Of a stretch of DNA of 64,000 nucleotides, positions 7,957-17,529 are shown one piece after another; the first letter of the stretch is position 1, and every line of letters begins with the position of its first letter. Position numbers and translations under genes: made by a program. The stretch covers positions 62,001 through 126,000 of the forward strand of contig NZ_JAHKQI010000006.1 in assembly GCF_018860975.1 (NCBI RefSeq). Reading direction: 5' to 3'. The DNA is from Lentibacter algarum. Lineage in GTDB: Bacteria > Pseudomonadota > Alphaproteobacteria > Rhodobacterales > Rhodobacteraceae. The notes under the pieces are model-generated. The model worked only from the letters and a program-made list of their open reading frames with translations, searched no databases and was not told the DNA's origin.

Positions 7957-9680
7957 CAGGCGTCCAGATCTTCGGTTGTAATCGCATAAAGGTCGCTCGC
8001 ACCTGCCTTGGCGTGGGCCAGCAGTGCCTCATGCTCGGGCAGCAAACGGTTGATGTAGAACCGAGCAAGCTTGGCCCTTGGCCCATCGCCTTCACCGCCT
8101 TCAGCGCAGGCGGCCTTAAGGTGAAAATGTGCGCCAAGCACCCGTGCAAACGCCGCCAGAAACGGCACAGAACCGGCAAAGCGTTCGTTCATGTCTTTCT
8201 GTTCAACCATCCACTCCGTCGCCTCGCGCAGGGTTTCGGTTGCATCCCACACAAGACCAGCCATGCGCGGACGCGTGGCGCGTGCCTGCTCGGCATGCGC
8301 TTCGACTTCATCAAGCAGCGCCCCTGCCGCTTCTCCGCCGTCCATCAGCTTACGGCCGACAAGATCCATCGACTGAATGCCATTGGTGCCTTCATAAATC
8401 GCGGTGATGCGTGCATCGCGCGAAAACTGCGCCGCGCCGGTTTCTTCGATAAAGCCCATGCCGCCATGTATCTGCACGCCCATCTCGGCGACTTTCATGC
8501 CCGTGTCCGAGCCGAACGCCTTTGCGAGCGGTGTCAAAAACGCGGCGCGCGCCATCCAGTCGGCCTCGCCCGTGGCGCGCCCCATATCAAGCGCAACCGC
8601 ACAGGCCAGTGTCATTGACCGTGCCGCAAACAGCTCGGCCCGCATTGTCGCCAACATGCGGCGCACATCGGCGTGCTCGATGATCGTGCCAGTGCCGTTC
8701 TCAACAGGCGTGCGACCTTGCTTGCGCTCAAGCGCATAGGCCAGCGCCTGCTGGTAAGCGCCTTCGCCGACCCCGACACCCTCACAGCCCACGCCAAGCC
8801 GCGCGTTGTTCATCATCGTGAACATCGCCGCCATGCCCTTGTTTTCTTCGCCAACGAGCCACCCTGTTGCATTGTCATATTGCATAACGGCGGTCGGCGA
8901 GCCGTGAATGCCAAGCTTGTGTTCCAGGCTCACAACACCCAGCGTATTGGCAACACCTGCTTCGCCGTTCTCGTCAGGCAGAAACTTCGGAACCATGAAC
9001 AGGCTGATGCCCTTGGTGCCCGGCGCCCCGTCAGGCAGGCGCGCCAAAACAAGGTGGCAGACGTTGCTGGTAAAGTCGTTGTCGCCCCAAGTGATAAATA
9101 TCTTCTGGCCGCTTATCGCATAGGTGCCGTCGCCGTTTGGCACGGCCTTGCTTGAAAGCGCGCCCACGTCAGAGCCGGCCTGCGGCTCGGTCAGGTTCAT
9201 CGTGCCGCTCCACTCGCCTGAAACGAGTTTGGGCAGGTAGGTTGCCTTCAGAGCGTCACTGGCGTGATGTTCCAGCGCTTCGATATTGCCTTGGGTGAGA
9301 AACGGGCAAAGCTGAAGGCTCAAACAGGCCGACGACATCATCTCGTTGACAACCGAAGTCAGCGTCGCAGGCAAGCCCATGCCGCCATACTCGGGGTCCG
9401 CAGCAAGAGAAATCCAGCCGCCGTCCTTGATCGCGCCGTAGCCCTCGGCAAAGCCTTTGGACGAGCGCACAACGCCGTTCTCAAGCCGTGCAGGCTCAAG
9501 GTCGCCGTTGCGGTTGAGAGGCGCAAGCACCTCTTCACACATGCGGCCCGCTTCGGTGAGGATAGCATCTGTCGTGTCAGGCGTGGCCTCTGAAAACCGT
9601 TCGGTCGCAGCAACCGCCTCAAATCCGACAACGTTTTGCATGATAAACTGGTGGTCACTTACGGGCGCGCGGTAGCTCAT
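7956..9680 (-). CDS. Long-form acyl-CoA dehydrogenase (DmdC-like)
   Basis: This FAD enzyme oxidises acyl-CoA to enoyl-CoA. At 574 residues it is of the long type with an extra C-terminal domain, as in DmdC (methylmercaptopropionyl-CoA dehydrogenase) and related proteins. FAD-binding NLTEPQAGSDVGAL and FITWGDND are present, with the catalytic Glu in AIYEGTNGIQ and GGMGFIEETG before it. DMSP-derived substrate use is inferred from family resemblance only. It heads a minus-strand group with the MBL hydrolase. A perfect 17-bp palindrome lies in its promoter region. Confidence 0.88.
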   Translation of the reverse strand: MSYRAPVSDHQFIMQNVVGFEAVAATERFSEATPDTTDAILTEAGRMCEEVLAPLNRNGDLEPARLENGVVRSSKGFAEGYGAIKDGGWISLAADPEYGGMGLPATLTSVVNEMMSSACLSLQLCPFLTQGNIEALEHHASDALKATYLPKLVSGEWSGTMNLTEPQAGSDVGALSSKAVPNGDGTYAISGQKIFITWGDNDFTSNVCHLVLARLPDGAPGTKGISLFMVPKFLPDENGEAGVANTLGVVSLEHKLGIHGSPTAVMQYDNATGWLVGEENKGMAAMFTMMNNARLGVGCEGVGVGEGAYQQALAYALERKQGRTPVENGTGTIIEHADVRRMLATMRAELFAARSMTLACAVALDMGRATGEADWMARAAFLTPLAKAFGSDTGMKVAEMGVQIHGGMGFIEETGAAQFSRDARITAIYEGTNGIQSMDLVGRKLMDGGEAAGALLDEVEAHAEQARATRPRMAGLVWDATETLREATEWMVEQKDMNERFAGSVPFLAAFARVLGAHFHLKAACAEGGEGDGPRAKLARFYINRLLPEHEALLAHAKAGASDLYAITTEDLDA

Positions 9681-9741
9681 GGGTTACTCCTAACAGGTGG
9701 CAGCTTGGCAAAATTGCGTGGCCGCTTTATAGGCCGTGCAA

Positions 9742-9758
9742 TAAACCTAATAGGTTTA
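9742..9758. promoter_or_regulatory. Perfect 17-bp palindrome, likely operator
   Basis: The sequence TAAACCTAATAGGTTTA is a perfect inverted repeat with a one-base centre. It lies between the divergent starts of the acyl-CoA dehydrogenase (9680) and the threonylcarbamoyl-AMP synthase (9802). TetR- or MerR-type regulators of acyl-CoA metabolism bind sites of this form. No such regulator is next to it. Confidence 0.5.
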
Positions 9759-9801
9759 CAAAGCTGTTTCTGCAATAACGCGGCGTCATGGAACTACTCT
9801 G

Positions 9802-10764
9802 ATGAAGACAAAAACGCTCACGCCTGATGCTTCCGGTGTCTCTGAAGCTGCTGCTTTGTTGGCAGATGGAGGGCTTGTCGCGCTGCCAACCGAGACAGTC
9901 TACGGCCTTGCAGCAGATGCCCGTCAGGGGCAAGCCGTGGCCAGTATCTACGCCGCCAAGGGCCGTCCAAGCTTCAACCCGCTGATCGTACACGTCGCCT
10001 CTGCGCGCGATGCGCAGCAATACGGCGTCTGGAACGCTTGGGCCGAACACCTCGCCTCGGCTTTTTGGCCCGGGCCGCTGACGCTGGTGCTGCCGCTGCG
10101 CGAAGGGCATGGCCTCGCCAGCATTGTCACCGCTGGCCTTGAAACTGTCGCTTTGCGCTGCCCGGCGCACCCTGTCGCGCAGGCTTTGCTTTGCGCTTTC
10201 AACGGCCCGCTCGCGGCGCCCTCGGCAAACCCCTCCGGCAAGATCAGCCCGACCCGCGTCGCGCATGTGCTCGCGGGGCTTGATGGGCAAGTGAATGCCG
10301 TGCTTGACGGTGGCGCCGCCGAGATCGGGCTTGAAAGCACCATCGTTGGCCTCGCGGGTGACACGCCTGTGCTCCTGCGCCACGGCTCGCTCACCCGTTC
10401 GCAGCTTGAGGCCGCATTGGGCGAGCCTCTGGGCGTGTCAACAACGCCAGCCGCCGTGTCTGCGCCCGGCCAGCTCGCCTCGCACTATGCGCCCGAGGCT
10501 GCCTTAAGGTTGAACGTTGCAACACCCGCGCCAGACGAAACCCTGCTTGGCTTTGGCAATGTCAGCTGTGCCCTTAACCTGTCGCCTGCCAGCGACATGC
10601 GCGAGGCGGCGGCAAATCTGTTTGATATGCTGCGCCAGCTAGATGAAACAGCCGATAAAATCGCTGTCTCTCCGATCCCCGAAACCGGCATCGGCATCGC
10701 GATCAATGATCGGCTCAAGCGCGCAGCCGCACCGCGTTCGTCAGGCATGCCCAGCATCGGCTGA
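9802..10764 (+). CDS. tsaC: L-threonylcarbamoyladenylate synthase (Sua5/YciO/YrdC)
   Basis: The enzyme makes threonylcarbamoyl-AMP from threonine, bicarbonate and ATP for t6A37 modification of tRNAs. Its 320 residues match the Sua5 type: an N-terminal YrdC domain (LPTETVYGLAADA, FNPLIVHV, PSANPSGKISPT) followed by a smaller C-terminal Sua5 domain beginning near PGQLASHYAPEA. It runs convergently into yqgE, sharing 24 bp. Confidence 0.93.
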   Translation: MKTKTLTPDASGVSEAAALLADGGLVALPTETVYGLAADARQGQAVASIYAAKGRPSFNPLIVHVASARDAQQYGVWNAWAEHLASAFWPGPLTLVLPLREGHGLASIVTAGLETVALRCPAHPVAQALLCAFNGPLAAPSANPSGKISPTRVAHVLAGLDGQVNAVLDGGAAEIGLESTIVGLAGDTPVLLRHGSLTRSQLEAALGEPLGVSTTPAAVSAPGQLASHYAPEAALRLNVATPAPDETLLGFGNVSCALNLSPASDMREAAANLFDMLRQLDETADKIAVSPIPETGIGIAINDRLKRAAAPRSSGMPSIG

Positions 10765-11307
10765 CAGCATCAGCGGGTTGATCCCGAGTTTGCCCAGCGC
10801 GCGGCTCCACTTGGCCTCGCTGCCCTCTGAAAACACCAGCTCGGCATCAGCCTCAACCGTCAGCCAGCCGTTTGACAGTATTTCGCCCTCAAGCTGCCCC
10901 TCGCCCCAACCGGCATAGCCCAGGGCCAGAATGGCCTGCTGCGGGCCGCGCCCTTGGGCAATGTCTTCAAGCACATCAAGCGAGCCCGCGAGCCGCACGC
11001 CCTCGAACACCAAGTGGCTTGATAAGCCCGAGACATACTCTGCCGAGTGCAAAACAAACCCGCGGCCCATCTCGACAGGCCCGCCAAAGTAAACCAGTGG
11101 GCTGGCCTCGGGCACCGGCGGGCTGAGCTCTAGCTGTTTGGCAACCTCCGCAAGGCTCACCTCTTCGGCTGGTTTGTTGATGATCACCCCCATCGTGCCT
11201 TCACTGCCGTGCTCGCAAACTAGAACCACCGCATGCTCAAAGCGCGGATCACCGATATCCGGCATCGCGATCAAAAGCTTTCCTGTGAGGTCGTTTACGT
11301 CGCGCAT
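10741..11307 (-). CDS. YqgE/AlgH family protein
   Basis: This 188-residue protein belongs to the widespread UPF0301 family (AlgH in Pseudomonas) of unknown molecular function. The N-terminus LTGKLLIAMPDIGDPRFEHAVV and the segments GTMGVIINKPAEEVSL, VYFGGPVEMGRGFVLHS and ALGYAGWGEGQLEGEI are characteristic. Its 3' end overlaps the preceding plus-strand gene by 24 bp, and the start faces the DsbD-alpha-type gene. Confidence 0.92.
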   Translation of the reverse strand: MRDVNDLTGKLLIAMPDIGDPRFEHAVVLVCEHGSEGTMGVIINKPAEEVSLAEVAKQLELSPPVPEASPLVYFGGPVEMGRGFVLHSAEYVSGLSSHLVFEGVRLAGSLDVLEDIAQGRGPQQAILALGYAGWGEGQLEGEILSNGWLTVEADAELVFSEGSEAKWSRALGKLGINPLMLSADAGHA

Positions 11308-11422
11308 CGGCCACTCCTTATGCCCTCAGGGTGCACAAGCCCCCGCCCACACGCAAGGGGCGAAATGTTTCTCGCCGCATTGTGAGTTGGCATTCGCTGA
11401 CACATGGCGCATTTGTAGGCAT

Positions 11423-12211
11423 ATGAAACATCTTGCTTACGCCTTCGCCGCTCTTTTTGCGGTTTCATCTGCCGCTCTGGCCGACACCGCGCAACACCAG
11501 TTCCGCCTGCTGCCCGGCTGGACAGAAGCCGACGGCACCCGCATCGCCGCGCTTGAAGTGACACTGCTTGAGGGCTGGCACACCTACTGGCGCGCCCCGG
11601 GTGACGCCGGCGTGCCGCCGCATTTTAGCTGGTCAGGCTCGCAAAACCTCAAGACTGTCACCCCGCGCTACCCGCAGCCCGAAGTGTTCACCCAAGACGG
11701 CATACGCACCCTCGGTTACCATCACACAATGATCTTGCCTTTTGTTGTCACACCCAAGAACGCGGGCAAACCTGTTAAGCTCAAAGGCACCTTTGGCCTT
11801 GGCGTATGCAAAGACATCTGTATTCCGATCGAAGTGCAGCTTGAGGCGCTGCTGCCGGTGAAGGCGGCACAAAGCCAACCCGCGATCAAAGCCGCACTGG
11901 CGCGCGAGCCTATGAGCGCCGCGCGTGCAGGGGTGCGCAATCTGCACTGTGATCTGAGCCCGGGCAACGACGGCCTCACCCTCGCCGTGACGATGACCCT
12001 CAAAGCGCTGGGCGGACGTGAGGAAGCCGTGATCGAAACCGGTGATCCGCTTGTCTATGCAACGCCCCCGCGCGTCAGCCGCAAAGGCAACACGCTCGTT
12101 TTGCAAACCAAGCTGGTGCATGCACTTGACGGCAGCTTTGCCGTCAGCCGCAAAGCCCTGCGCATAACATTGCTAGGCCGTGGTCAGGCCGTTGATATCA
12201 GGGGGTGCTAG
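11423..12211 (+). CDS. Periplasmic DsbD alpha-domain-only protein
   Basis: I start this gene at the ATG at 11423, which gives a good signal peptide (MKHLAYAFAALFAVSSAALA, cleavage after ALA). The coding frame extends upstream but without signal features. The mature 240 or so residues form one DsbD/ScsB alpha-like domain (LLPGWTEADGTRIAALEV, GWHTYWRAPGDAG). It has neither the membrane beta domain nor the thioredoxin gamma domain. Two cysteines sit in GVCKDICIPIE with three residues between them. A periplasmic thiol-exchange partner role is inferred. Its end overlaps the RND permease by 14 bp. Confidence 0.8.
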   Translation: MKHLAYAFAALFAVSSAALADTAQHQFRLLPGWTEADGTRIAALEVTLLEGWHTYWRAPGDAGVPPHFSWSGSQNLKTVTPRYPQPEVFTQDGIRTLGYHHTMILPFVVTPKNAGKPVKLKGTFGLGVCKDICIPIEVQLEALLPVKAAQSQPAIKAALAREPMSAARAGVRNLHCDLSPGNDGLTLAVTMTLKALGGREEAVIETGDPLVYATPPRVSRKGNTLVLQTKLVHALDGSFAVSRKALRITLLGRGQAVDIRGC

Positions 12212-15200
12212 GCTTTTTGAACAGGGTCATCAGCACGGCGGCAAGCAAAAGAGCCACCAACAACACAACGACACCTGCAACATAAAGCCCAAGCGCGTCG
12301 GCGTTGCTCGCACCGGCCCCGCCAAAGAGCGCAGGCAGGCTACCGGTCACCGCTTTCCAGCCCAGCGTCAGAGCGAACCAAACCAGCATCAATGCAGCCG
12401 TGACACCAAACCCCGCACGCAACTGCCCGGCACGTTTCGCGGCTAAGGCGCGCTTTAGGGCTTTGATCTGGCTCTGAAAGTCAGCTTGTATGGCAACCAG
12501 TGAAGGCACCAGCAACAACACGATAAACAAGCCAAAACCCAGCCCGTAAACCAGCGTGATCACTGTCGGCTTAAGGAACTGCGCCTGCTGGCTTTTCTCA
12601 TAGAGCAGCGGCGCAAGGCCGAGCACCGTGGTGAGCGTCGTCAGCATCACCGGCCGCAAGCGGTCAACTGCGCCGTCGATGATCGAGGGGATGATCCCGC
12701 GCTCCTTGGCGTAGTCGTCGACGGTGGTGATCAACACGATAGAATCGTTGATGATAATCCCCGTCATGCCGAGCAGACCTACAACCGTGAACATGCTCAA
12801 AGGCACATCCCATGCAGCATGGCCGTAGATGGTTCCGACAAGGCCAAACGGGATGATCGCCATCACCACCATTGGCCTCGTCCAACTGGCAAAGACCCAA
12901 GCCAGCACGAGGTAGATACCTGTGAGACAGAGAATAAACCCAGTGCCGGCATCGGTGAGAAACTCCTGCTCCTGCTCTGACAGGCCCGCAATGCGGAACT
13001 CGACTTGCAACTCGCTGGCGATCTTGGGCAAAATCGTTTCTTCCAAGGCCTTGCCGATCTCCTCTGCGCGGGCTGGATCATCCTCCGATATGTCACCGGT
13101 GACAGAAACAACACGAACGCCGTTCTCGCGGCGTATGGTTGAGAACCCGGCCTGTTCGCGCAGATTGACAATATCGGACAAGGCTACATAGCTGCCGTCA
13201 GGTGCGCGCATCTGGGTGCGGTAGATGAAGTCGGCCGTCACTTCGCTTTCGGGCAACTCAACCGTGATGGCCGCACTGCGTGCCCCGTCGGGGTAGGTTG
13301 CAGCTTCAAGCCCGCTGAGGCGGTGGCGCAGCACCCGCCCGACACCGTCAATGGTAAAGCCGAGCGCCTGCCCCTGCGCCGAAAGATCAAGCACGATCTC
13401 GGCCTTGTCATAGGCCATGTTATCTTCGATAGCACTGACCTCGGGGTAGCCTGAAACAGCCTCCTTGAGTGCTTCACTGGCGCGTTTGAGCGTGTCGGCA
13501 TCAGCGCCATAAAACTGCACATCAAGCCCGTCACCGCCCGGCCCCGAGCGCCAGCCGCGAAAGCTCACCGTTTCCAGCAGCGGGTGCGTCGGAAGGCGTT
13601 CTTGCAACGCCGCCAGAAAGGCAAAGCTTGAGTAGGGCCGCAAATCAGCGTCGATCAACTCGATCGCAACCGCACCAAGCTCGTCAGGGTCTTTGGTATC
13701 GGCGCCGGCAAGCCCGCGCCCCGTGCTGCCGCCAACCTGTGACAGCACATAATCAACAGGGTTGCGCCCGTGTTCGGCCTCGTATTCGGCTCCGAGTTCG
13801 TTGATGGCCTGCTGCAACAATTGCATAACTTCAAAGGTGTCTTCGCGCTGCGTGCCAGGCACCATCGCAAAGTTTCCCGAAATCGAGGCGCGCTCCGGAG
13901 CGTTGAAAAAGCGCCACTTCACATCGCCCCGAACAAACAATGCCGCCTGACTGACCAGCACCACAACCAGCCCCGCAAGCACGGGGTATCGCAGCTTGAT
14001 CACATACCCCATGAAGGGGCGAAACAGCGTTTCCCGAAACCAGACAAACCCGCGGTTCACCACGCGACTGGGCACATCATACCAGTGCTCCTTGGCCGAA
14101 TGAGCAATGGAATGCGACATGTGGTTCGGCAGGATCAAAAAGCACTCAACAAGGCTCGCCGCCAAGACAACGATCACGGTGAACGGGATATCAGAGATCA
14201 AATCCCCAAAGCGCCCTCCAACAAAAGTCAGCCCGTAAAAGGCTATCACGGTTGTCAGGGTTGCACTGAACACCGGCATAGCCATACGCATGGCTGCATT
14301 TTCGGCCGCCTCAACCGGCCCTTCGCCGTAGCTCTTCACTCTGGCATCGGCGTGCTCGCCGACAACGATCGCGTCATCAACCACGATGCCCAGCGTGATG
14401 ATCAACGCGAACAGCGAGATCATATTGATCGTCAATCCGACCACGAACATCAGCGCAATCGTTGCCAGCATGGCCACAGGAATACCCGCCGCGACCCAAA
14501 ACGCCGTGCGCGCATTCAGAAACAAAAACAGCAGCGTTACCACCAAGAGCAACCCGACCAAACCGTTGTCTATGAGTAGGTTCAAGCGGCCGGTTATGGC
14601 CTCGGCGCGGGTGCGGATCAGATCAACGCTAACGCCGGGCGGGAGCGTCTGCTCAAGCTCAGCCGCAGCTTCTTCAACATGGCGCTGAATGGCAATCGCA
14701 TCACCGTTGGCGCTGCGATCAACCCTGATGGAAATAGCCGGATCCTTGCCCACATAGTAGCTGCGGTCGCGGGTCGTGCCTTCAACCTCAATACGCGCCA
14801 CATCACCGATCGTCAGCTTGCTGCCGTCGGTGTTTGGCTTGAGCACAATGCCGGCAATCGCTTCGGGCGTGCGCTTTTCGGTTCCGGTGCGCACGCGGGC
14901 GTTGGCGCCGGTCACATTGCCGGCAGGGTCGGCGTTAACTTCGCCTGCAATCGCCGCCGCGATCTGGGCGAAACTCACATCATGCTTGACCAGATCAAGC
15001 GTTGAAACCACCACATTTGTTTGCTGGCCCGACACCCCGCGGATCGTCGTGCGTGTCACCCCGCGCTCAAACAGACGTGCGACAAGCTCGTCAGAAAACC
15101 GCGCGAGTTGGTCTGGCTCGACCGGGCCCGTGACAACCACATCTGTCACCCGATCACGCCATGCCCCACGCGTGACATTGGGCTCTTCGGCCTCCTCGGG

Positions 15201-15578
15201 AAAGATAGTGATCGCATCGACTGCGGCCTGCACATCGTCGGCGGCAAGGGCCATATCCCAGCCCGGCTCGAACTCGAGTGTAATGCTTGCGCTGCCCTCT
15301 CGCGAGGTTGAAGTCGCTTCAATGACGCCTTCAACCGCCAGCAATACCGGCTCGAGAACCTGCACGATGCCCGCGTCAACATCCTCGGCGCCAGCGCCGC
15401 TCCACGGCACTGAAACATAGATATTGTCGATAATCACATCAGGGAAAAACTGCGCGCGCATCCTTGGAACAGCGGCAAGACCGGCAACAATGAGCACCAC
15501 CAACAACAAGTTTGCCACCGTCGCGTGGCGGGTAAAATACGAGATGATGCCCTTTGCACTTGTCGCCTCGCGCATCAC
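12198..15578 (-). CDS. RND family efflux permease (AcrB-like)
   Basis: This is a 1126-residue inner-membrane proton antiporter with the RND plan: one N-terminal helix, a large periplasmic loop, a cluster of helices, a second loop and a second cluster. TLGIVVDDAIVVGEH in helix 4 contains the paired Asp residues used for proton coupling, and the second half has the matching GMTGIIINDSIVLITT. A C-terminal extension with two more hydrophobic stretches follows the last RND cluster. It abuts its membrane fusion partner directly, with no intervening base. The outer-membrane channel is not encoded here. Confidence 0.92.
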   Translation of the reverse strand: MMREATSAKGIISYFTRHATVANLLLVVLIVAGLAAVPRMRAQFFPDVIIDNIYVSVPWSGAGAEDVDAGIVQVLEPVLLAVEGVIEATSTSREGSASITLEFEPGWDMALAADDVQAAVDAITIFPEEAEEPNVTRGAWRDRVTDVVVTGPVEPDQLARFSDELVARLFERGVTRTTIRGVSGQQTNVVVSTLDLVKHDVSFAQIAAAIAGEVNADPAGNVTGANARVRTGTEKRTPEAIAGIVLKPNTDGSKLTIGDVARIEVEGTTRDRSYYVGKDPAISIRVDRSANGDAIAIQRHVEEAAAELEQTLPPGVSVDLIRTRAEAITGRLNLLIDNGLVGLLLVVTLLFLFLNARTAFWVAAGIPVAMLATIALMFVVGLTINMISLFALIITLGIVVDDAIVVGEHADARVKSYGEGPVEAAENAAMRMAMPVFSATLTTVIAFYGLTFVGGRFGDLISDIPFTVIVVLAASLVECFLILPNHMSHSIAHSAKEHWYDVPSRVVNRGFVWFRETLFRPFMGYVIKLRYPVLAGLVVVLVSQAALFVRGDVKWRFFNAPERASISGNFAMVPGTQREDTFEVMQLLQQAINELGAEYEAEHGRNPVDYVLSQVGGSTGRGLAGADTKDPDELGAVAIELIDADLRPYSSFAFLAALQERLPTHPLLETVSFRGWRSGPGGDGLDVQFYGADADTLKRASEALKEAVSGYPEVSAIEDNMAYDKAEIVLDLSAQGQALGFTIDGVGRVLRHRLSGLEAATYPDGARSAAITVELPESEVTADFIYRTQMRAPDGSYVALSDIVNLREQAGFSTIRRENGVRVVSVTGDISEDDPARAEEIGKALEETILPKIASELQVEFRIAGLSEQEQEFLTDAGTGFILCLTGIYLVLAWVFASWTRPMVVMAIIPFGLVGTIYGHAAWDVPLSMFTVVGLLGMTGIIINDSIVLITTVDDYAKERGIIPSIIDGAVDRLRPVMLTTLTTVLGLAPLLYEKSQQAQFLKPTVITLVYGLGFGLFIVLLLVPSLVAIQADFQSQIKALKRALAAKRAGQLRAGFGVTAALMLVWFALTLGWKAVTGSLPALFGGAGASNADALGLYVAGVVVLLVALLLAAVLMTLFKKPSTP

Positions 15579-17036
15579 TTAGCCCCCCATCCGGCTTTCG
15601 ATCCGCTCAACCATTTTGGCAGGCACCTGATCCTCGCTCAAACGCGCCAGAATACGCTTTTTTACGTCTTCGGGCATCCGCTGGCTGGCTTTGATCGCGC
15701 TCACAAGCCTGTCGCGGCGCTCTTGGCTGAGTTCGATCATCGCCGGTGCTTCAGGCTCTGCCGCCGCGCCTGCAACAACGGGTTTCACACTTATGCCGGC
15801 CCCCAACAGAGGCGTGCGTTTTGACACAACAAGTGCGCCGTCAAGCTCGGGGGCAAAGATGATCACATCGTCGCCTTGGCGGCGCAACAGCTCGACACTG
15901 ACAAGCTCGAGCCGGTTGTCATCATTGATCTTGAGCACCGTGCTATCAGCCGCCAGCCCTGTCGCGGGCAGACGCAAAACATTTTGCATCGGAGCCTCTT
16001 CAAGCAGCACTGTGACAAAGTCACCCGGCTTGAGGCCGCGCGCTTCTTGCAGCCTTGCAAACAAGGCTCGTCCGGTTTGTCCGCTGCTGTTGGCCGCGCC
16101 CTCACGGCTCAGGGTTCCGGTGCTGCTCAGGTCAACGCCGAAGTCATCAAGCACCGCGCGCACCTCGGCGGTTTTCAGGTTGCCCTCTGCATCAAGCAGC
16201 TGCGAATAGGCCTGTGTGCTCACCCGAAACGCGACTTCAAGCTGGTTCGGGTCAACCAATTCGGCGAGCCGCTCGTTGCTGTTGACAAGGCGGCCCTCAA
16301 CAGCGTTCACCTCGGCAATGACGCCGTCAAAACGCGCCCGCACTTCAGTTTCTGACAGGCTGCGCTTGGCATCCGAAAGCGCGATAGCTGCGCGCGCGCG
16401 TCGCGTCGCCGAGCTGTCAACACGCGCTTCGGCCTGTGCCAAGGCCTGCCTGCGAGTCAGCACCGCCGCTTTGGCCGTGCTTGCGGCCAGCTCAGCGGTT
16501 TCAACGGCGGTATCTGTGCCCACGCCACGCTTGCGCAAATCTTGCTGTCGCACAAACGCCCGCTGCCGCAAATCCGCTTGTTCTTGCGCGTTCACTTGTT
16601 CGTCCCGCGCCAGCTCGAGCGCGCGCAGAGCGTCACGCACCTCGGCTTCGGCATCCATGACATCTGCCTCGGCCCGCTCGAACGCTGCTTGCGCATCGGC
16701 ATCGTCGATCTTGAGCATCAAATCGCCTTGGGAAAAGCTGCCGCCGTCAACAAAATTAGCTGACATCTGGGTGATCATCCCGCCAACGGCGGGCCTGATT
16801 TCCAGCGTGCGCAGGCTTTTGATTTCCCCGTAGGCGGTTAGCACGGGGGTCAGTTCTCCAGCGACAAGCCGTTGCGCGTTAACGGCAAAAACACGTTCCT
16901 GTATCCTTGGTGCCCGGGCACTTTGGGCGGCGCGCTCGGCAAATGCGCCGCGCAGCAACAGCACGCTAAAGCCCAACAGCCCCAGCGTCAGCGCCAATAT
17001 GCTCAGGCCCGTCAGCCCGCGTCTAAAAAACCGCAT
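15579..17036 (-). CDS. RND efflux periplasmic adaptor subunit (HlyD/MFP family)
   Basis: The 485-residue protein has an N-terminal membrane anchor (LTGLSILALTLGLLGFSVLLL), then a barrel-sandwich half (VGGMITQMSANFVDGGSF), a long helical hairpin around residues 110-220 and the returning ARFDGVIAEVNAVEG lipoyl half. This is the usual adaptor layout. An extended acidic C-terminus (after VKPVVAGAAAEPEAP) with repeated Arg/Asp residues is longer than in typical adaptors. It is upstream of and co-oriented with the permease. Confidence 0.92.
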   Translation of the reverse strand: MRFFRRGLTGLSILALTLGLLGFSVLLLRGAFAERAAQSARAPRIQERVFAVNAQRLVAGELTPVLTAYGEIKSLRTLEIRPAVGGMITQMSANFVDGGSFSQGDLMLKIDDADAQAAFERAEADVMDAEAEVRDALRALELARDEQVNAQEQADLRQRAFVRQQDLRKRGVGTDTAVETAELAASTAKAAVLTRRQALAQAEARVDSSATRRARAAIALSDAKRSLSETEVRARFDGVIAEVNAVEGRLVNSNERLAELVDPNQLEVAFRVSTQAYSQLLDAEGNLKTAEVRAVLDDFGVDLSSTGTLSREGAANSSGQTGRALFARLQEARGLKPGDFVTVLLEEAPMQNVLRLPATGLAADSTVLKINDDNRLELVSVELLRRQGDDVIIFAPELDGALVVSKRTPLLGAGISVKPVVAGAAAEPEAPAMIELSQERRDRLVSAIKASQRMPEDVKKRILARLSEDQVPAKMVERIESRMGG

Positions 17037-17064
17037 ATGTGTCCCTTCTCAAAGATACCGCCTA

Positions 17065-17529
17065 CTATATACGCGAGCCCGCGGCAGTTCCGTGGAAAAA
17101 CTTTTCAAAAAACCGTGTGTAGGTTTCAATGAAATCCATTTCTGCAATCTGCGCCGGGGTCAGAAACGCAAAACCCGCCCCTTCGCCCAGCCGCACATCA
17201 GCCGGATCAACCTCCGTCGCGAGGGCAAAAATGTAAATCTCCCAGTCAGGCTTCACTGTCGAGGCAATCTTGGCCATCGCGGTCAAGTCGGTTGCTTCAA
17301 CCCGCAGGCCCGTTTCCTCAAAAAACTCCCGCTGTGCAGCCTCATGCAGGCTTTCACCTGTCTCGACTTTTCCACCAAACAAGCTCCACTTACCACGCGC
17401 CGCAACATGGGCAAAATCATCGCGCAGCTGACAAAGAATGCGCCCCTGTGCGTCTTGGGCCAAAACCGCCGCGGCACGTTCGCTGACAACCGCCGGCGCC
17501 GAGCCGATCTGTTCAAAGGCATCGCTCAT
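17065..17529 (-). CDS. NUDIX hydrolase
   Basis: This is a 154-residue pyrophosphohydrolase. The Nudix box is GGKVETGESLHEAAQREFFEE with the REXXEE core intact. Start and stop context links it to the molybdenum cofactor gene moaB just upstream, with a 4-bp overlap. The substrate cannot be read from the sequence. Confidence 0.88.
   Translation of the reverse strand: MSDAFEQIGSAPAVVSERAAAVLAQDAQGRILCQLRDDFAHVAARGKWSLFGGKVETGESLHEAAQREFFEETGLRVEATDLTAMAKIASTVKPDWEIYIFALATEVDPADVRLGEGAGFAFLTPAQIAEMDFIETYTRFFEKFFHGTAAGSRI

Noticed and set aside
11138-11422. N-terminal extension of the DsbD-alpha-type gene
   Set aside because: The frame is open back to 11138 but overlaps yqgE antisense; the signal peptide starting at 11423 sets the real start.
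13770-14579. Long open frame on the plus strand opposite the RND permease
   Set aside because: It is a shadow of the RND gene; the product is His/Arg/Gln-rich low-complexity sequence without a family pattern, and the opposite frame has clear RND motifs.
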